A stretch of 64,000 bases of DNA from Gemmatimonadota bacterium. Its GTDB lineage: Bacteria > Gemmatimonadota > Gemmatimonadetes > Gemmatimonadales > Gemmatimonadaceae. The stretch lies in NCBI GenBank assembly GCA_003134685.1, contig PLCA01000005.1, positions 496,001 to 560,000 of the forward strand. The letters are read 5' to 3'. Position 1 is the stretch's first letter. Each line of letters begins with the position of its first letter. Both the position numbers and the translations under genes were made by a program. Shown in pieces: positions 27,163-35,766 of this stretch. The notes below the pieces were generated by a model. It saw nothing but the letters and a program-made list of their open reading frames with translations, was not told the DNA's origin and did not search any database.

Positions 27163-28862
27163 CACGCGGTTCCTCCTCGAATCGCGCGGCTGACTGCATT
27201 TCTGACGATCACATCCTTCTCGCCTGATGCGCGGTTGAGAGATTCCATCGCCTTCGTGGTATTGATCTTCCCCAGCGCCATCGCCGCACAGGCGCGCATC
27301 TCGGCATCGTCCTTCTTGCCCATGAATCCCTTGGCGTTGAGCAGACCGTCGAGCAGTGTGACCCCCGCATCGCCGCAGAGGAGACCATACGCCTCGAAGA
27401 AGGCCATCTTCTCCGTCAGGTTGCCCTCACGAAGCTCCTTGCCCTTGATCGCTGCCTCGATTCGCGGCGTCGCCGCCCTGGCGTTGCGAGCGCCGAGCGC
27501 GCGCACGGCGACAATGCGCACCTCGCGGTCCTCGTCGATCAGCGCTCGCTCGAGCATCTGCATTGCGCCGGCCGAGCCGATTTCTGAGAGCGCGGTCACG
27601 GCGGCGACGCGCATGTCGACCTCTCCGACTGTGAGCATCTTTCCGAGCGCCGGCACCGCGGCTGGGGACTTGAGCGCCGCCGCACGCCGGATCGCCTCGA
27701 CGACTACTGCTTCATCGTCCGACCCGATGAGCCTAACCAGCTCCGCGCTGTTGGCGCTGGCAAGACGACCGGCCGCGACCTCGAGCAGCATTTTGAGCGG
27801 AGGATTGGTGCTGCGTCCGATCCAGCTGAGAATCGTCTCCAGCGCGCGCGGCTGGAGGATTCCGAACAGCTCGTCCAGCTCGTGCTGGGGCGCGCGGAGC
27901 GGCGAATCCTCGAGTGCCTGAAGGAGCTGTCCCAGCGGCTTGGGATCACTCATCAGCTCACCGAGCTGAATGAGACGATTCTTCTGCGGCTCCAACACCT
28001 CGGGCGCGCGGCTCGCGGTTACGCTTGCCTCGCGCAGGAGGTAGGCGGCGTTTCGATACTGCGCGGTCGAGAGGAGGATCAGCAGGAAATAGTCGAGCAG
28101 TCCGCAGATCTCCTCGCGCACGGTCGGGTCCTTCTGGTTCTCGAATGTGTCGAGGAGCGACGCGATTACGGCCGGCCGCAAATCGGTGGAAAATTCCCGC
28201 TTGATCTCGCCCTGCAGATATTCGACTTCGCGGTCGTCGAGGAAATAGAGAGTCGCGTCGAACTCGTCCATCTTGGCGATGGAGGACTGGGTCGATTCGA
28301 GTCCCGCCTCGGTCTGCGCCGGCGAAAGGATCTTCTCCTTTTGCTCAGCCCGCTCCATGGACTCGACGCCGGGGCCGCCTTCCTGCGTGAGATCGACGTA
28401 TCGGTATTGCAGCGTCAAGAATTCACGCTCCCACATTAATGTGAGCAGATCGTCGTCGTCATCTGTCGCCTTTCTCACCCGCTGCAGGAGGTTGAAGAAC
28501 ACGCCAAGCTCTTCCTCCTCGAACCCCTTGAGCATCTTCAGCTCGCGAACGCCGTCCTTGTAGAGGAGCCAGGCGATGTTGTCGCTGGTGCGCTCCTCCT
28601 CATCGAGAACCACGCGCCCTTCCCACTCGAGGCGTGTTTCGACCACGTGCAGGTCGATTTCGTCGGTGTGCGTCCAGAGCGTGGCGAACGATTCCCTGAC
28701 AGCTTCGAGGGAGCGGGCGTGCATCGGATTGTTCGGAAGGTAGAGCTGATGCGCGCGAACGGCCTTCACAAAGGCCTTGAGCAGGTCGGTGACGTAGACA
28801 ATCGGGAACGATGGCTCATCGAGCCCACGATCCTCGGTCTTTGGTGGAACCGACGTTGTCAT
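27162..28862 (-). CDS. HEAT-repeat protein within the trp cluster
   Basis: 566 residues. Residues about 26-130 form a domain whose opening ([12 protein letters not shown]) matches that of the neighbouring HD-GYP protein (AFYAALRAIKLY). From about 330 to the end there are alpha-helical HEAT-like repeats with the recurring pattern A-V-x-AL-x-x-IG and A-M-x-x-L-x-x-A. No catalytic motif, signal peptide or membrane segment is seen. It is likely a scaffold or adaptor. Start and stop overlap trpB and the HD-GYP gene by 4 and 1-4 bases, so it is translated with the tryptophan genes. Confidence 0.82.
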   Translation of the reverse strand: MTTSVPPKTEDRGLDEPSFPIVYVTDLLKAFVKAVRAHQLYLPNNPMHARSLEAVRESFATLWTHTDEIDLHVVETRLEWEGRVVLDEEERTSDNIAWLLYKDGVRELKMLKGFEEEELGVFFNLLQRVRKATDDDDDLLTLMWEREFLTLQYRYVDLTQEGGPGVESMERAEQKEKILSPAQTEAGLESTQSSIAKMDEFDATLYFLDDREVEYLQGEIKREFSTDLRPAVIASLLDTFENQKDPTVREEICGLLDYFLLILLSTAQYRNAAYLLREASVTASRAPEVLEPQKNRLIQLGELMSDPKPLGQLLQALEDSPLRAPQHELDELFGILQPRALETILSWIGRSTNPPLKMLLEVAAGRLASANSAELVRLIGSDDEAVVVEAIRRAAALKSPAAVPALGKMLTVGEVDMRVAAVTALSEIGSAGAMQMLERALIDEDREVRIVAVRALGARNARAATPRIEAAIKGKELREGNLTEKMAFFEAYGLLCGDAGVTLLDGLLNAKGFMGKKDDAEMRACAAMALGKINTTKAMESLNRASGEKDVIVRNAVSRAIRGGTA

Positions 28863-30043
28863 GCGGGAAGTAGTCCCATTTCAGTTATCTGCGCGAGATC
28901 CTTGTCACCTCGACCGCTGATGCAGATAAGCACCGCGTCGCCCTTGTTCCACCGCTCTTTCTCTTTGACGACCCAGGCGACCGCGTGTGACGTTTCCAGG
29001 GCGGGGATGATCCCCTCCAGCCGGCCGAGCATTCCCAGCCCCTCGACTGCCTCGTCGTCGGTGACCGAGACGTAGAGCGCGCGGCCTGTCTCCTTGAGGT
29101 AGGAGTGCTCGGGCCCTACTCCAGGGTAGTCGAGCCCCGCTGAGATCGAGTGCGCGGGATGGACCTGGCCGCTTTCATCCTGGAGCAGGTAGCTGAGCGA
29201 GCCGTGAAGGACGCCCGGAACGCCGCGCTGAAGGGAGGCGGAATGTTCTCCCGAATCGAGTCCCCTTCCCGCCGCTTCGACTCCCACCAGCTCCACCGCC
29301 AGGTCAGGCACGAAGGCGTGGAATATTCCCATCGCGTTGGATCCGCCGCCGACGCACGCCACCACGCTCGACGGCGCCCGACCGGCCGTCTCGAGCATCT
29401 GGGCCTTTGCCTCGCGTCCGATGACTGACTGGAAATCGCGGACCATTCGAGGATACGGGGCCGGACCGACGACTGAGCCGATGATGTAGTAGCTGTCGTT
29501 GACGTTCGTGACCCAGTCGCGAATCGCTTCACTGGTCGCGTCCTTGAGGGTGCGCGTTCCCGAAAGGACGGGGACCACTTTCGCTCCCATGAGCCGCATG
29601 CGATAGACGTTGAGCTCCTGCCGTCGCATGTCCTCTTCGCCCATGTAGACCGTGCAATCGAGGCCGAAGCGCGCGCACACGGTCGCCGTCGCCACTCCGT
29701 GCTGGCCCGCGCCCGTTTCCGCGATGATGCGTCGCTTGCCCATCCGCTGCGCCAGCAGCGCCTGCGCCAGCGCGCTGTTGATCTTGTGCGCGCCGGTGTG
29801 ATTCAGATCCTCGCGCTTGAGATACACGTCGCACCCAACCGCCTGGGACAGTCGCGGCGCGGTGCTGAGCGGAGATGGACGCCCGACGTATTCCTTGAGC
29901 AGGCGGTCCAGCTCGCGCTGGAACTCCGGGTCCCGGATCGCCTGGGCGAATGCGGCGTCTAGCTCGTCGAGTGCGGGGATCAGCGTCTCGGGCACGTACT
30001 GCCCGCCAAACGCGCCGAAACGGTGATGGGTTTCCGTCGCCAC
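28859..30043 (-). CDS. trpB: Tryptophan synthase beta chain
   Basis: 394 residues, the usual length. [10 protein letters not shown]-like [13 protein letters not shown] near the start, the PLP lysine in [32 protein letters not shown], and the [10 protein letters not shown] segment are all present. It condenses indole with serine. GTG at 30043 is chosen because it gives the standard N-terminus two bases after the trpF stop; a longer frame from 30097 runs into trpF. The TrpB1 type (KTGAHKIN-like with GPEH) is expected to pair with TrpA. Confidence 0.96.
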   Translation of the reverse strand: MATETHHRFGAFGGQYVPETLIPALDELDAAFAQAIRDPEFQRELDRLLKEYVGRPSPLSTAPRLSQAVGCDVYLKREDLNHTGAHKINSALAQALLAQRMGKRRIIAETGAGQHGVATATVCARFGLDCTVYMGEEDMRRQELNVYRMRLMGAKVVPVLSGTRTLKDATSEAIRDWVTNVNDSYYIIGSVVGPAPYPRMVRDFQSVIGREAKAQMLETAGRAPSSVVACVGGGSNAMGIFHAFVPDLAVELVGVEAAGRGLDSGEHSASLQRGVPGVLHGSLSYLLQDESGQVHPAHSISAGLDYPGVGPEHSYLKETGRALYVSVTDDEAVEGLGMLGRLEGIIPALETSHAVAWVVKEKERWNKGDAVLICISGRGDKDLAQITEMGLLPA

Positions 30044-30045
30044 GG

Positions 30046-30696
30046 CTAGCGAGGATGGAGTCCGGTGGCCGCGGCGTAGAACTCCCGCATTAGCCACGGA
30101 TCCTTGATGCCGGGCGCGCTCTCGACTCCCGAGGAGACATCGACGATATCGGGCGCGAGCGTCCTGATCGCGCTGACGACATTGTATGGGCTCAGGCCTC
30201 CCGCGAGCACGACCGCGCAGCTTCCTCTATCGAGGGCGAGATCCCGCGCCAGATCGTTCCACGGGAGAGCGTGTCCGGTGCCGCCAAGGCGGGGACCGGT
30301 CCTGGCATCCAGAACAACCGCGTCCGCCTTTTCGAACAGCAGCTCCGCGTGTGACGGAATGTGCGTTCCAGCGATTCTGATCGCCGCCCAGACCTCTCCC
30401 AGAAATTTGCCCCTGATCGCCGCCACATCCGCGGTTGTTGGATCAGCGTGCAGCTGCACGACGTCCAGGTGCGCCTCCTCGACAGACCGTTCGATTTCTT
30501 CGGGCTCATTGGTGCCGAACACGCCGACGCGCTTGACCCTGGTGCCCGCGGCGTCGAGGATCTTGCGCCCCTGGGCAGGCGAGACGCGGCGGGGGCCGTC
30601 CGCGAATACGACTCCGATGTAACTCGCGCCAATCTCGGCGGCGAGCGCGGCATCTTCGGGGCGCGTCATGCCGCAGAACTTAACCTTTGCGAGCAC
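30046..30696 (-). CDS. trpF: Phosphoribosylanthranilate isomerase
   Basis: 216 residues. [13 protein letters not shown] holds the catalytic cysteine near residue 7-8, VGVFGTNEP and DVVQLHAD follow, and [10 protein letters not shown] and [14 protein letters not shown] finish the barrel. It opens and rearranges phosphoribosylanthranilate. Two adjacent GTG codons (30699 and 30696) can start it, and the gene overlaps the trpC stop by 17-20 bases. No Shine-Dalgarno sequence is obvious, so re-initiation after trpC is likely. Confidence 0.93.
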   Translation of the reverse strand: MLAKVKFCGMTRPEDAALAAEIGASYIGVVFADGPRRVSPAQGRKILDAAGTRVKRVGVFGTNEPEEIERSVEEAHLDVVQLHADPTTADVAAIRGKFLGEVWAAIRIAGTHIPSHAELLFEKADAVVLDARTGPRLGGTGHALPWNDLARDLALDRGSCAVVLAGGLSPYNVVSAIRTLAPDIVDVSSGVESAPGIKDPWLMREFYAAATGLHPR

Positions 30697-31459
30697 CACC
30701 AGTCCGCACAACGCCGGTGAGAGAGCGCGCCACCGCTTCAGGATCGCGCGCGCCCGACAGCTCCGAGCCGATGAGCACCGCATCGGCGCCCGCGTCCGCG
30801 AAGCGCTTCACATCCGCGGCCGATTTCACTCCACTCTCCGCGATCGCCACCACGCCGCGCGGTATGAGGGGCAGGATTCTGAGCGACGTCCCGGCGTCGA
30901 GCTCCAGCGTCTCCAGATTTCGGTTGTTGACTCCGATCAGGCTGGCGTTCAGGGAAAGCGCAAGATCGAGCTCTCGCTCGTCGCGCACTTCCACCAGAAT
31001 CTCGAGCGCCACATCGGCTCCCGCCGTGATGAGATCCTTGAGACGCCCGGGCGTCACGGCGCGGGCGATCACGAGCGCGGCAGAGGCGCCAAGCATCCGC
31101 GCCTCGAAGATCTGCGACACGTCGACGTGAAAATCCTTCTTGAGCAAAGGGAGCGCGACGGACTTTCGAGCGAGCACGAGATCCTCGGCTGAGCCGCCGA
31201 ATCTCGTGGGCTCCGTGAGGACGGATATCGCGGCCGCACCGGCCGCTTCGTAGGCCCTTACCTGCGCGGCGAGATCGAGTCCGGGATTGATGGCCCCCTT
31301 GGACGGCGAAGAGCGCTTCACTTCGGCGATCACGCCGACCTGCCGACCCTGAAGCGCGCCGCGGAACGACGGGACAGTCCCGGCGCCATGCGCCATGCGC
31401 TCGAGCTCAGCCGCACGAGGACCCAGAGTTGCGGCCCGAGCGCATGCTTCGTCCGTCAA
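30680..31459 (-). CDS. trpC: Indole-3-glycerol phosphate synthase
   Basis: About 259 residues from TTG at 31459. VIAEVKRSSPSKG carries the catalytic lysine, then LTEPTRFGGS, LLKKDFHVD, LVEVRDERELD, IGVNNRNLETLE and VAIAESGV. It closes the ring of indole-3-glycerol phosphate. The start is uncertain: the frame stays open through TTG 31545 and ATG 31579, and the segment WTPPTGTLG upstream looks somewhat coding. If the longer form is real, the lexA control region would lie inside trpC. The gene is divergent from lexA. Confidence 0.93.
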   Translation of the reverse strand: MTDEACARAATLGPRAAELERMAHGAGTVPSFRGALQGRQVGVIAEVKRSSPSKGAINPGLDLAAQVRAYEAAGAAAISVLTEPTRFGGSAEDLVLARKSVALPLLKKDFHVDVSQIFEARMLGASAALVIARAVTPGRLKDLITAGADVALEILVEVRDERELDLALSLNASLIGVNNRNLETLELDAGTSLRILPLIPRGVVAIAESGVKSAADVKRFADAGADAVLIGSELSGARDPEAVARSLTGVVRTGGARKG

Positions 31460-31501
31460 CTCACCGAGGGTACCGGTCGGTGGCGTCCAGTCAGAAAAAG
31501 C

Positions 31502-31551
31502 TTGCGCTTCGGTCGATCTTCGGCTAACGTAGGAATTCGGCAAATGTTCGG
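31502..31551 (+). promoter_or_regulatory. Candidate lexA promoter with paired TTCGG direct repeats
   Basis: A sigma70-like promoter reads TTGCGC at 31502-31507, a 17-base spacer, and TAACGT at 31525-31530. TTCGG occurs four times, at 31508, 31519, 31536 and 31547, so as two boxes of TTCGG-N6-TTCGG, one in the spacer and one just after the -10. In each box the NTTC elements are seven bases apart, the same spacing as the alphaproteobacterial GTTC-N7-GTTC SOS box. LexA autoregulation is the natural guess. No binding evidence exists here. Confidence 0.5.
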
Positions 31552-31599
31552 TGGGATCGGCGGACCGGTCCTTTCTCAAAACCAGCCGCGGAAAAGGAT

Positions 31600-32208
31600 A
31601 TGTCGCTCACAAAACGCCAACGGGAGATTCTGACCTACCTCGCCACCTACTCCGATGAGCACGGCTACGCGCCAAGCTTCGAGGAGATCGCGACGCAGTT
31701 TAACTATAACTCCCTCGCTACGGTGCACGAACATCTCACGAATCTCGAGCGCAAGGGCTACATCAAGCGCGCGTACAACGAGAGCCGTGGCATCGAGCTG
31801 ATTCCGTCAGAGGTATTTCCCCGGACCGCTACCCTGCAACTGCTCGGAACGGTCGCGGCGGGCATGCCGATAGAAGCCATCCAGATGCCCGAGACCATAG
31901 GCGTCCCCGAGGACCTGGTCCGCCGCAGCGGCAACCACTACGTGCTCCGGGTTCGAGGCAACTCGATGATCGACGAGCAGATCCGGGACGGCGACTTCGT
32001 CATCGTGAACGAGAAGCACAGTGCCGACAACGGTGAAATGGTGATCGCCCTGATCGACGGCACATCCGCAACCGTGAAGAAGTTCTATCGGGAGCGTGAC
32101 GGGCGAATTCGGCTTCAGCCGGCGAACGAAACGATGAACCCGATCTACGTTCACGAGAACGACATTTCAATCCAGGGGATCGTCGTTGGGGTGTTGAGAA
32201 GGTTCTAG
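31600..32208 (+). CDS. lexA: LexA repressor (SOS regulator)
   Basis: 202 residues. An N-terminal winged helix (LTKRQREILTYLATY, GYAPSFEEIA, NSLATVHEHL) is followed by a peptidase-S24 domain. The self-cleavage site Ala87-Gly88 (VAAGMP), the nucleophile Ser122 (RGNSM) and Lys160 (ATVKKF) are intact, so RecA-stimulated autocleavage should work. The ATG at 31600 follows AAAAGGA. It stands alone between divergent trpC and convergent trpD. The recognition helix (SLATVHEHLTNLE) differs from the E. coli form, fitting a non-E. coli operator. Confidence 0.96.
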   Translation: MSLTKRQREILTYLATYSDEHGYAPSFEEIATQFNYNSLATVHEHLTNLERKGYIKRAYNESRGIELIPSEVFPRTATLQLLGTVAAGMPIEAIQMPETIGVPEDLVRRSGNHYVLRVRGNSMIDEQIRDGDFVIVNEKHSADNGEMVIALIDGTSATVKKFYRERDGRIRLQPANETMNPIYVHENDISIQGIVVGVLRRF

Positions 32209-32212
32209 AGAT

Positions 32213-32231
32213 AAAGCGTCTAAGTCGCTTT
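32213..32231 (+). terminator. Possible lexA terminator
   Basis: A six-base stem (AAAGCG at 32213-32218, CGCTTT at 32226-32231) with a seven-base loop starts five bases after the lexA stop and is followed by CTTT. It overlaps the trpD stop on the other strand. The stem is short, so this is a weak call. Confidence 0.35.
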
Positions 32232-33275
32232 CTTTGCGGGAGTTGTGTAGACGCGCCTCAACCGCTCCAGAACTGATTTTGCCTCTCCCGAGTCGATCGC
32301 CTTCGCCGCCGCGCCGACTCCTTCTCCGTACGACTTGACACGGCCGCTCACGTAAATCGCGGCGCCCGCGTTGAGCACGATTGCCGCTCGCGCCCCCTTT
32401 GGTCCCCCGCCCTCCAGGACCTTCTCGATGATCCGCGCGTTCTCGCTCGGCTCGCTCCCGGCGAGATCCGCGGGCGGGATCTTTTTGAATCCGTGCTCCT
32501 CGGGATTGATCGTCCAGCGAGTCGTTGAGCCATTCCTGACCTCGATCACGTGAGTTGGCCCGAGGGGTGATACCTCATCGAGGCCGGGCTCGCCGTGTAC
32601 GACTAGCGCATGGATCGTCCCCAGAGCAGACAACGCGGCCGCCAGAATCGGCGCCCTCTCGAGATCGGAGACTCCGACAACCTGCCTCCCCGCCCGCGCC
32701 GGGTTTGCCAGCGGACCGACGATGTTCATCACGGTGGGAATCGCCAGCTCGCGCCTGACCGCGCCGACGTGGCGCATGGCGGGGTGCATCAGCGGCGCGA
32801 ACATGAACACGATTCCGGCCTCCCTGAGCGCGCGCTCCATCACAGGAACGGTGACCTCGATGGGGACTCCCAGCGCTTCGAGCACATCGGCGCTGCCGGA
32901 GCGCGAAGTGAACGACCGATTCCCGTGCTTGGCGATCCTGACACCGGCGCCAGCAGCCACGATCGCTGCTGCCGTCGAAATATTGAACGTCGAGACGGCG
33001 CCACCGCCGGTGCCACAGGTATCGACGAGCGCATCGGGATCGTCGGCGGCGATTGAGATCATGGCCGATCTCAGCGCTCTCACCACTCCCGCCACGACCT
33101 CCGGACTTTCTCCCGTGGATCGCAGCGCCGACAGGAGAGCGGCGACCTGCACCGCGGTCGCCTGGCCCTGCATGACGATATTGAAAGCCGCTTCCGCGTC
33201 CTCGGCGGTCAGAGCCTCATGGAAGGCGAGCTTATGAATAGCGCCCTGGAGCGCGTTCGGGGGCGGGGCGTTCAT
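32220..33275 (-). CDS. trpD: Anthranilate phosphoribosyltransferase
   Basis: 351 residues. The PRPP-binding loop DTCGTGGGAVSTFNIST, KHGNRSFTSRSGSADVLE, and the later GPLANPARAGRQVVGV and HGEPGLDE motifs define TrpD. It converts anthranilate and PRPP to phosphoribosylanthranilate. It is separated from the other trp genes by lexA, on the same strand but downstream of the GAF gene (10-base gap). trpE and trpG are not in the window. Confidence 0.96.
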   Translation of the reverse strand: MNAPPPNALQGAIHKLAFHEALTAEDAEAAFNIVMQGQATAVQVAALLSALRSTGESPEVVAGVVRALRSAMISIAADDPDALVDTCGTGGGAVSTFNISTAAAIVAAGAGVRIAKHGNRSFTSRSGSADVLEALGVPIEVTVPVMERALREAGIVFMFAPLMHPAMRHVGAVRRELAIPTVMNIVGPLANPARAGRQVVGVSDLERAPILAAALSALGTIHALVVHGEPGLDEVSPLGPTHVIEVRNGSTTRWTINPEEHGFKKIPPADLAGSEPSENARIIEKVLEGGGPKGARAAIVLNAGAAIYVSGRVKSYGEGVGAAAKAIDSGEAKSVLERLRRVYTTPAKKAT

Positions 33276-33284
33276 TTGTCGGAC

Positions 33285-34196
33285 TTACAGCGAAGCTTGC
33301 TCTCTCGATGTGACGATCTGGAGCACTTCCTCGATCACCTTGCGCGAGTCCTGACCCGCCATCGCCTCCTTGAGCGTCTGCTCTACCCGATAGATGATGT
33401 TGCTCTGGGTCTGCAGCGCTTCTCCCTGCGCGTGGAGCTGCACGTGGGCCTTCTCCAGCTTGGTCACCGCGACGCGAACCTGCTCCTCGACCGCCGACAA
33501 TCGCTGCGCGGTCGCTCTCGCTTCGACCGAGGCCACCTCGATCGCGCGCTTAAGCTGCGTAACGCGAATCGTGTCCCCGGTTCCCTTCCCGTTGAGGGCG
33601 GCTTGCGCCTCGGAGAGCTTGCGTTGGAGCTCTCCCACCGCGCGCGCGTGCTCGTCGTTGAGCGAGCGAGTGAGATCTTCCAGTGCGCGAACGGCTTCTT
33701 CGCGGGCGCGCCGTTCCGCCAGCCGCGCGAACGCGAGGGCGAAAAGGTCCACCGCTGGCGCGACCTTTTCCGACAGCCTGTGGCCGAAGCGCGTCTTCGG
33801 CTCCGAGAGGGACAGCACTCCCGTGAGCTCGCCATCGACCAACAGCCCGCGCAAGAGCAGCACGCCCGCCTCCGGATTTGCTCCGACGCCGAGCAGCTTC
33901 TGATAGTCGCCGGACTCACTGGCGAGATCGGCAAACTGCTTTCCTGCCGCGAGCGCGCGGCGTATCGCGGTGGGAAGATGATCGAGGGCTACCTCTATCT
34001 GCGCGGTCCGCAATCCCTCATGGGCCGGCACCATGCGCTCCGACAGGAGCTCGCGCTTGGCGTCGTAGATGAACAGCGCGACGTGTCCGTTGCGCTCGTG
34101 CTCCAAGACATCCTGGGCAAGCGCGTTCAATGCTTCCGCCACATTTCCGACGGAAGAGAGAGCTGTTGATAGTGCGGCGAGAGTTCGAGGTGCCAT
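33285..34196 (-). CDS. GAF-like and coiled-coil protein
   Basis: 303 residues. The first 170 resemble a GAF sensor domain (VALFIYDAKRELLS, VLLLRGLLVDGELTGVLSLSEP); residues about 180-290 are a long charged, heptad-rich coiled coil. There is no output domain, membrane segment or signal peptide. It is 10 bases upstream of trpD and divergent from truA. A regulatory or scaffold role is possible, but the family is not recognised and the ligand is unknown. Confidence 0.72.
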   Translation of the reverse strand: MAPRTLAALSTALSSVGNVAEALNALAQDVLEHERNGHVALFIYDAKRELLSERMVPAHEGLRTAQIEVALDHLPTAIRRALAAGKQFADLASESGDYQKLLGVGANPEAGVLLLRGLLVDGELTGVLSLSEPKTRFGHRLSEKVAPAVDLFALAFARLAERRAREEAVRALEDLTRSLNDEHARAVGELQRKLSEAQAALNGKGTGDTIRVTQLKRAIEVASVEARATAQRLSAVEEQVRVAVTKLEKAHVQLHAQGEALQTQSNIIYRVEQTLKEAMAGQDSRKVIEEVLQIVTSREQASL

Positions 34197-34293
34197 CGTG
34201 CTAAATCAGGAGTGGAGCGCGAGCGCGCGGGAGGCCGTTCCACATTGACGAGCCGACAGGCGAAAGTCAATCATCTTCAATGGGTTACGTTCC

Positions 34294-34321
34294 TTGACAG
34301 TGAGTCTTCCCGGCGTAATTT
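34294..34321 (+). promoter_or_regulatory. Promoter of the truA-purine run, likely leaderless
   Basis: A perfect -35 hexamer TTGACA at 34294-34299, a 16-base spacer, and TAATTT at 34316-34321. Transcription would start about seven bases later, at or next to the truA ATG (34328). No Shine-Dalgarno sequence precedes that ATG, which fits a leaderless message. Confidence 0.6.
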
Positions 34322-34327
34322 CACGCG

Positions 34328-35104
34328 ATGCTGTCGCGTTCCGTGCAACTCGTGTTGCACTACGATGGCGCGGGCTTTTCCGGTTGGCAGCGGCAGGCCG
34401 ATGAGCGGACGGTTCAGGGTGAACTCGAGGCGGCAGTGTCTCGGCTGTGCGGGACACCCATCGCCGTCGTGGGCGCCGGGCGAACAGATGCGGGAGTACA
34501 CGCGCGCGGGCAGGCCGCGGGATTGCGCGTGCCTGACAAATGGAGCGCGCTCGCTCTCCGACGATCGATGAACGCCATTCTTCCGGACGATGTATGGATT
34601 GCGGCAGCCTTCGAAATGCGTGATGAGTTTCACCCGCGCTACAGCGCGGTCTCTCGCAGCTACAGCTACTACATAGGCACAGACGATCTCGCATCCTCGC
34701 CGTTTCGACGAAATCGGGAGCTGGTTTGGAAAAAACCGCTCGATTTCGACCGTTTGTCGAATGCTGCGCGATCCATTGAGGGCGAGCACCGGTTTCGCGC
34801 CTTCGCGGTCAAGGGTACGGCGCCGGAAAACGACGATCACAGGTGCACGGTATCGCGCGCGGCCTGGCGCGAGCGCGAAGGAGGACTGGTCTTCGACATT
34901 CAGGCCGACCGCTTTCTCCATCATATGGTGCGCTTCCTCGTCGGCACGATGCTGGACATCGGCGAAGGTCGGCGCGACGTGGGCGTGATCGGGCAGCTGC
35001 TCGCGCAGGACGACAACAGCCAGGTCTCTCAGCCTGCCCCGCCGCACGCTCTCTTCCTCGAGCGAGTGGAATATCCGAACGACCTTTACCTGAGAACGGA
35101 ATGA
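34328..35104 (+). CDS. truA: tRNA pseudouridine(38-40) synthase TruA
   Basis: 258 residues. The catalytic aspartate is Asp54 in GAGRTDAGVHARGQ. YDGAGFSGWQRQ near the start and RFLHHMVRFLVGTML near residue 195-210 are also typical. It isomerises uridines 38-40 in the tRNA anticodon arm. It opens the long plus-strand run, directly behind a strong promoter, and its stop overlaps the next start (ATGA). Confidence 0.96.
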   Translation: MLSRSVQLVLHYDGAGFSGWQRQADERTVQGELEAAVSRLCGTPIAVVGAGRTDAGVHARGQAAGLRVPDKWSALALRRSMNAILPDDVWIAAAFEMRDEFHPRYSAVSRSYSYYIGTDDLASSPFRRNRELVWKKPLDFDRLSNAARSIEGEHRFRAFAVKGTAPENDDHRCTVSRAAWREREGGLVFDIQADRFLHHMVRFLVGTMLDIGEGRRDVGVIGQLLAQDDNSQVSQPAPPHALFLERVEYPNDLYLRTE

Positions 35105-35766
35105 ACATCTATCTCGAGAGCGTGAATCTCGATGAAATCAGAAACACCGCGGCGGCGGGGCTCGCCGACGGCGTCGCGTTCACAGACACAGCCTCCGGCG
35201 GCGACGCGCTCGATGCCAACACCCGGGAGCGGCTCGAGGAGATCTCGCGCGAGTTTGCCTTCCCCATCTGCGTTCCGGTCGGGGCGGTAACGTCAGGCGA
35301 CATCTACGCCGAGGCGCGCGAGCTGGCGAAGGTTTCCGATCACATAGTGGTTCAGATTCCCCTTGTCGAGGACTCGCTCGTTCCAATGGCACGGCTCACT
35401 GCTGAGGGCGTGGTGGTTTGCGCGACCTTCGTCTTCAGCGCTGCCCAGGCGATCATTGCCGCGAAGGCGGGAGCCGCCGCGGTGCGGATCACTCTGGACG
35501 AGCTCGAGAACTACGGCCAGTCGGGCACGCGAACTCTCGCCGAGATCAAGAGCGCGCTCGAGGCGGGTGAGGAGGAGTGCGACGTCATGGCCGCATCCCC
35601 TCGCTCAGCGCTGGAGTTCGCGGAATGCGCCCTCGCCGGGGCGGACATCGTTTGCATTACGCCGCAAGCGCTGCGAAACCTTGTGGTCCATCCGCTCAGC
35701 GACCGCGGCATCGACAAGTTTCTGAGCCAGCTGGCCAGGCGGCCCAAGTCCCGCTCGTCCACATGA
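35101..35766 (+). CDS. Transaldolase-fold protein lacking the Schiff-base lysine
   Basis: 221 residues that align along their length with fructose-6-phosphate aldolase/transaldolase-like proteins (YLES at 4-7, GV at 24-25, VSDHIVVQIP at 78-87, FVFSAAQAIIAAKAG near 110-124, and LAASF-like VMAASPRSALE near 162-172). At the position of the Schiff-base lysine (Lys85 in E. coli FsaA as I recall) there is Gln85, Asp6 is Glu6, the TTNP loop reads AFTD, and the active-site tyrosine region reads RITLDE. A normal aldolase reaction is therefore unlikely. It may bind a sugar phosphate or have another role. Both ends overlap truA and the protease gene by four bases. Confidence 0.78.
   Translation: MNIYLESVNLDEIRNTAAAGLADGVAFTDTASGGDALDANTRERLEEISREFAFPICVPVGAVTSGDIYAEARELAKVSDHIVVQIPLVEDSLVPMARLTAEGVVVCATFVFSAAQAIIAAKAGAAAVRITLDELENYGQSGTRTLAEIKSALEAGEEECDVMAASPRSALEFAECALAGADIVCITPQALRNLVVHPLSDRGIDKFLSQLARRPKSRSST

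Noticed and set aside
25648-27921. Open frame of 757 codons on the plus strand opposite the HD-GYP and HEAT genes
   Set aside because: The minus-strand frames encode recognisable domains; long antisense frames are common in GC-rich DNA and this one has no family motif.
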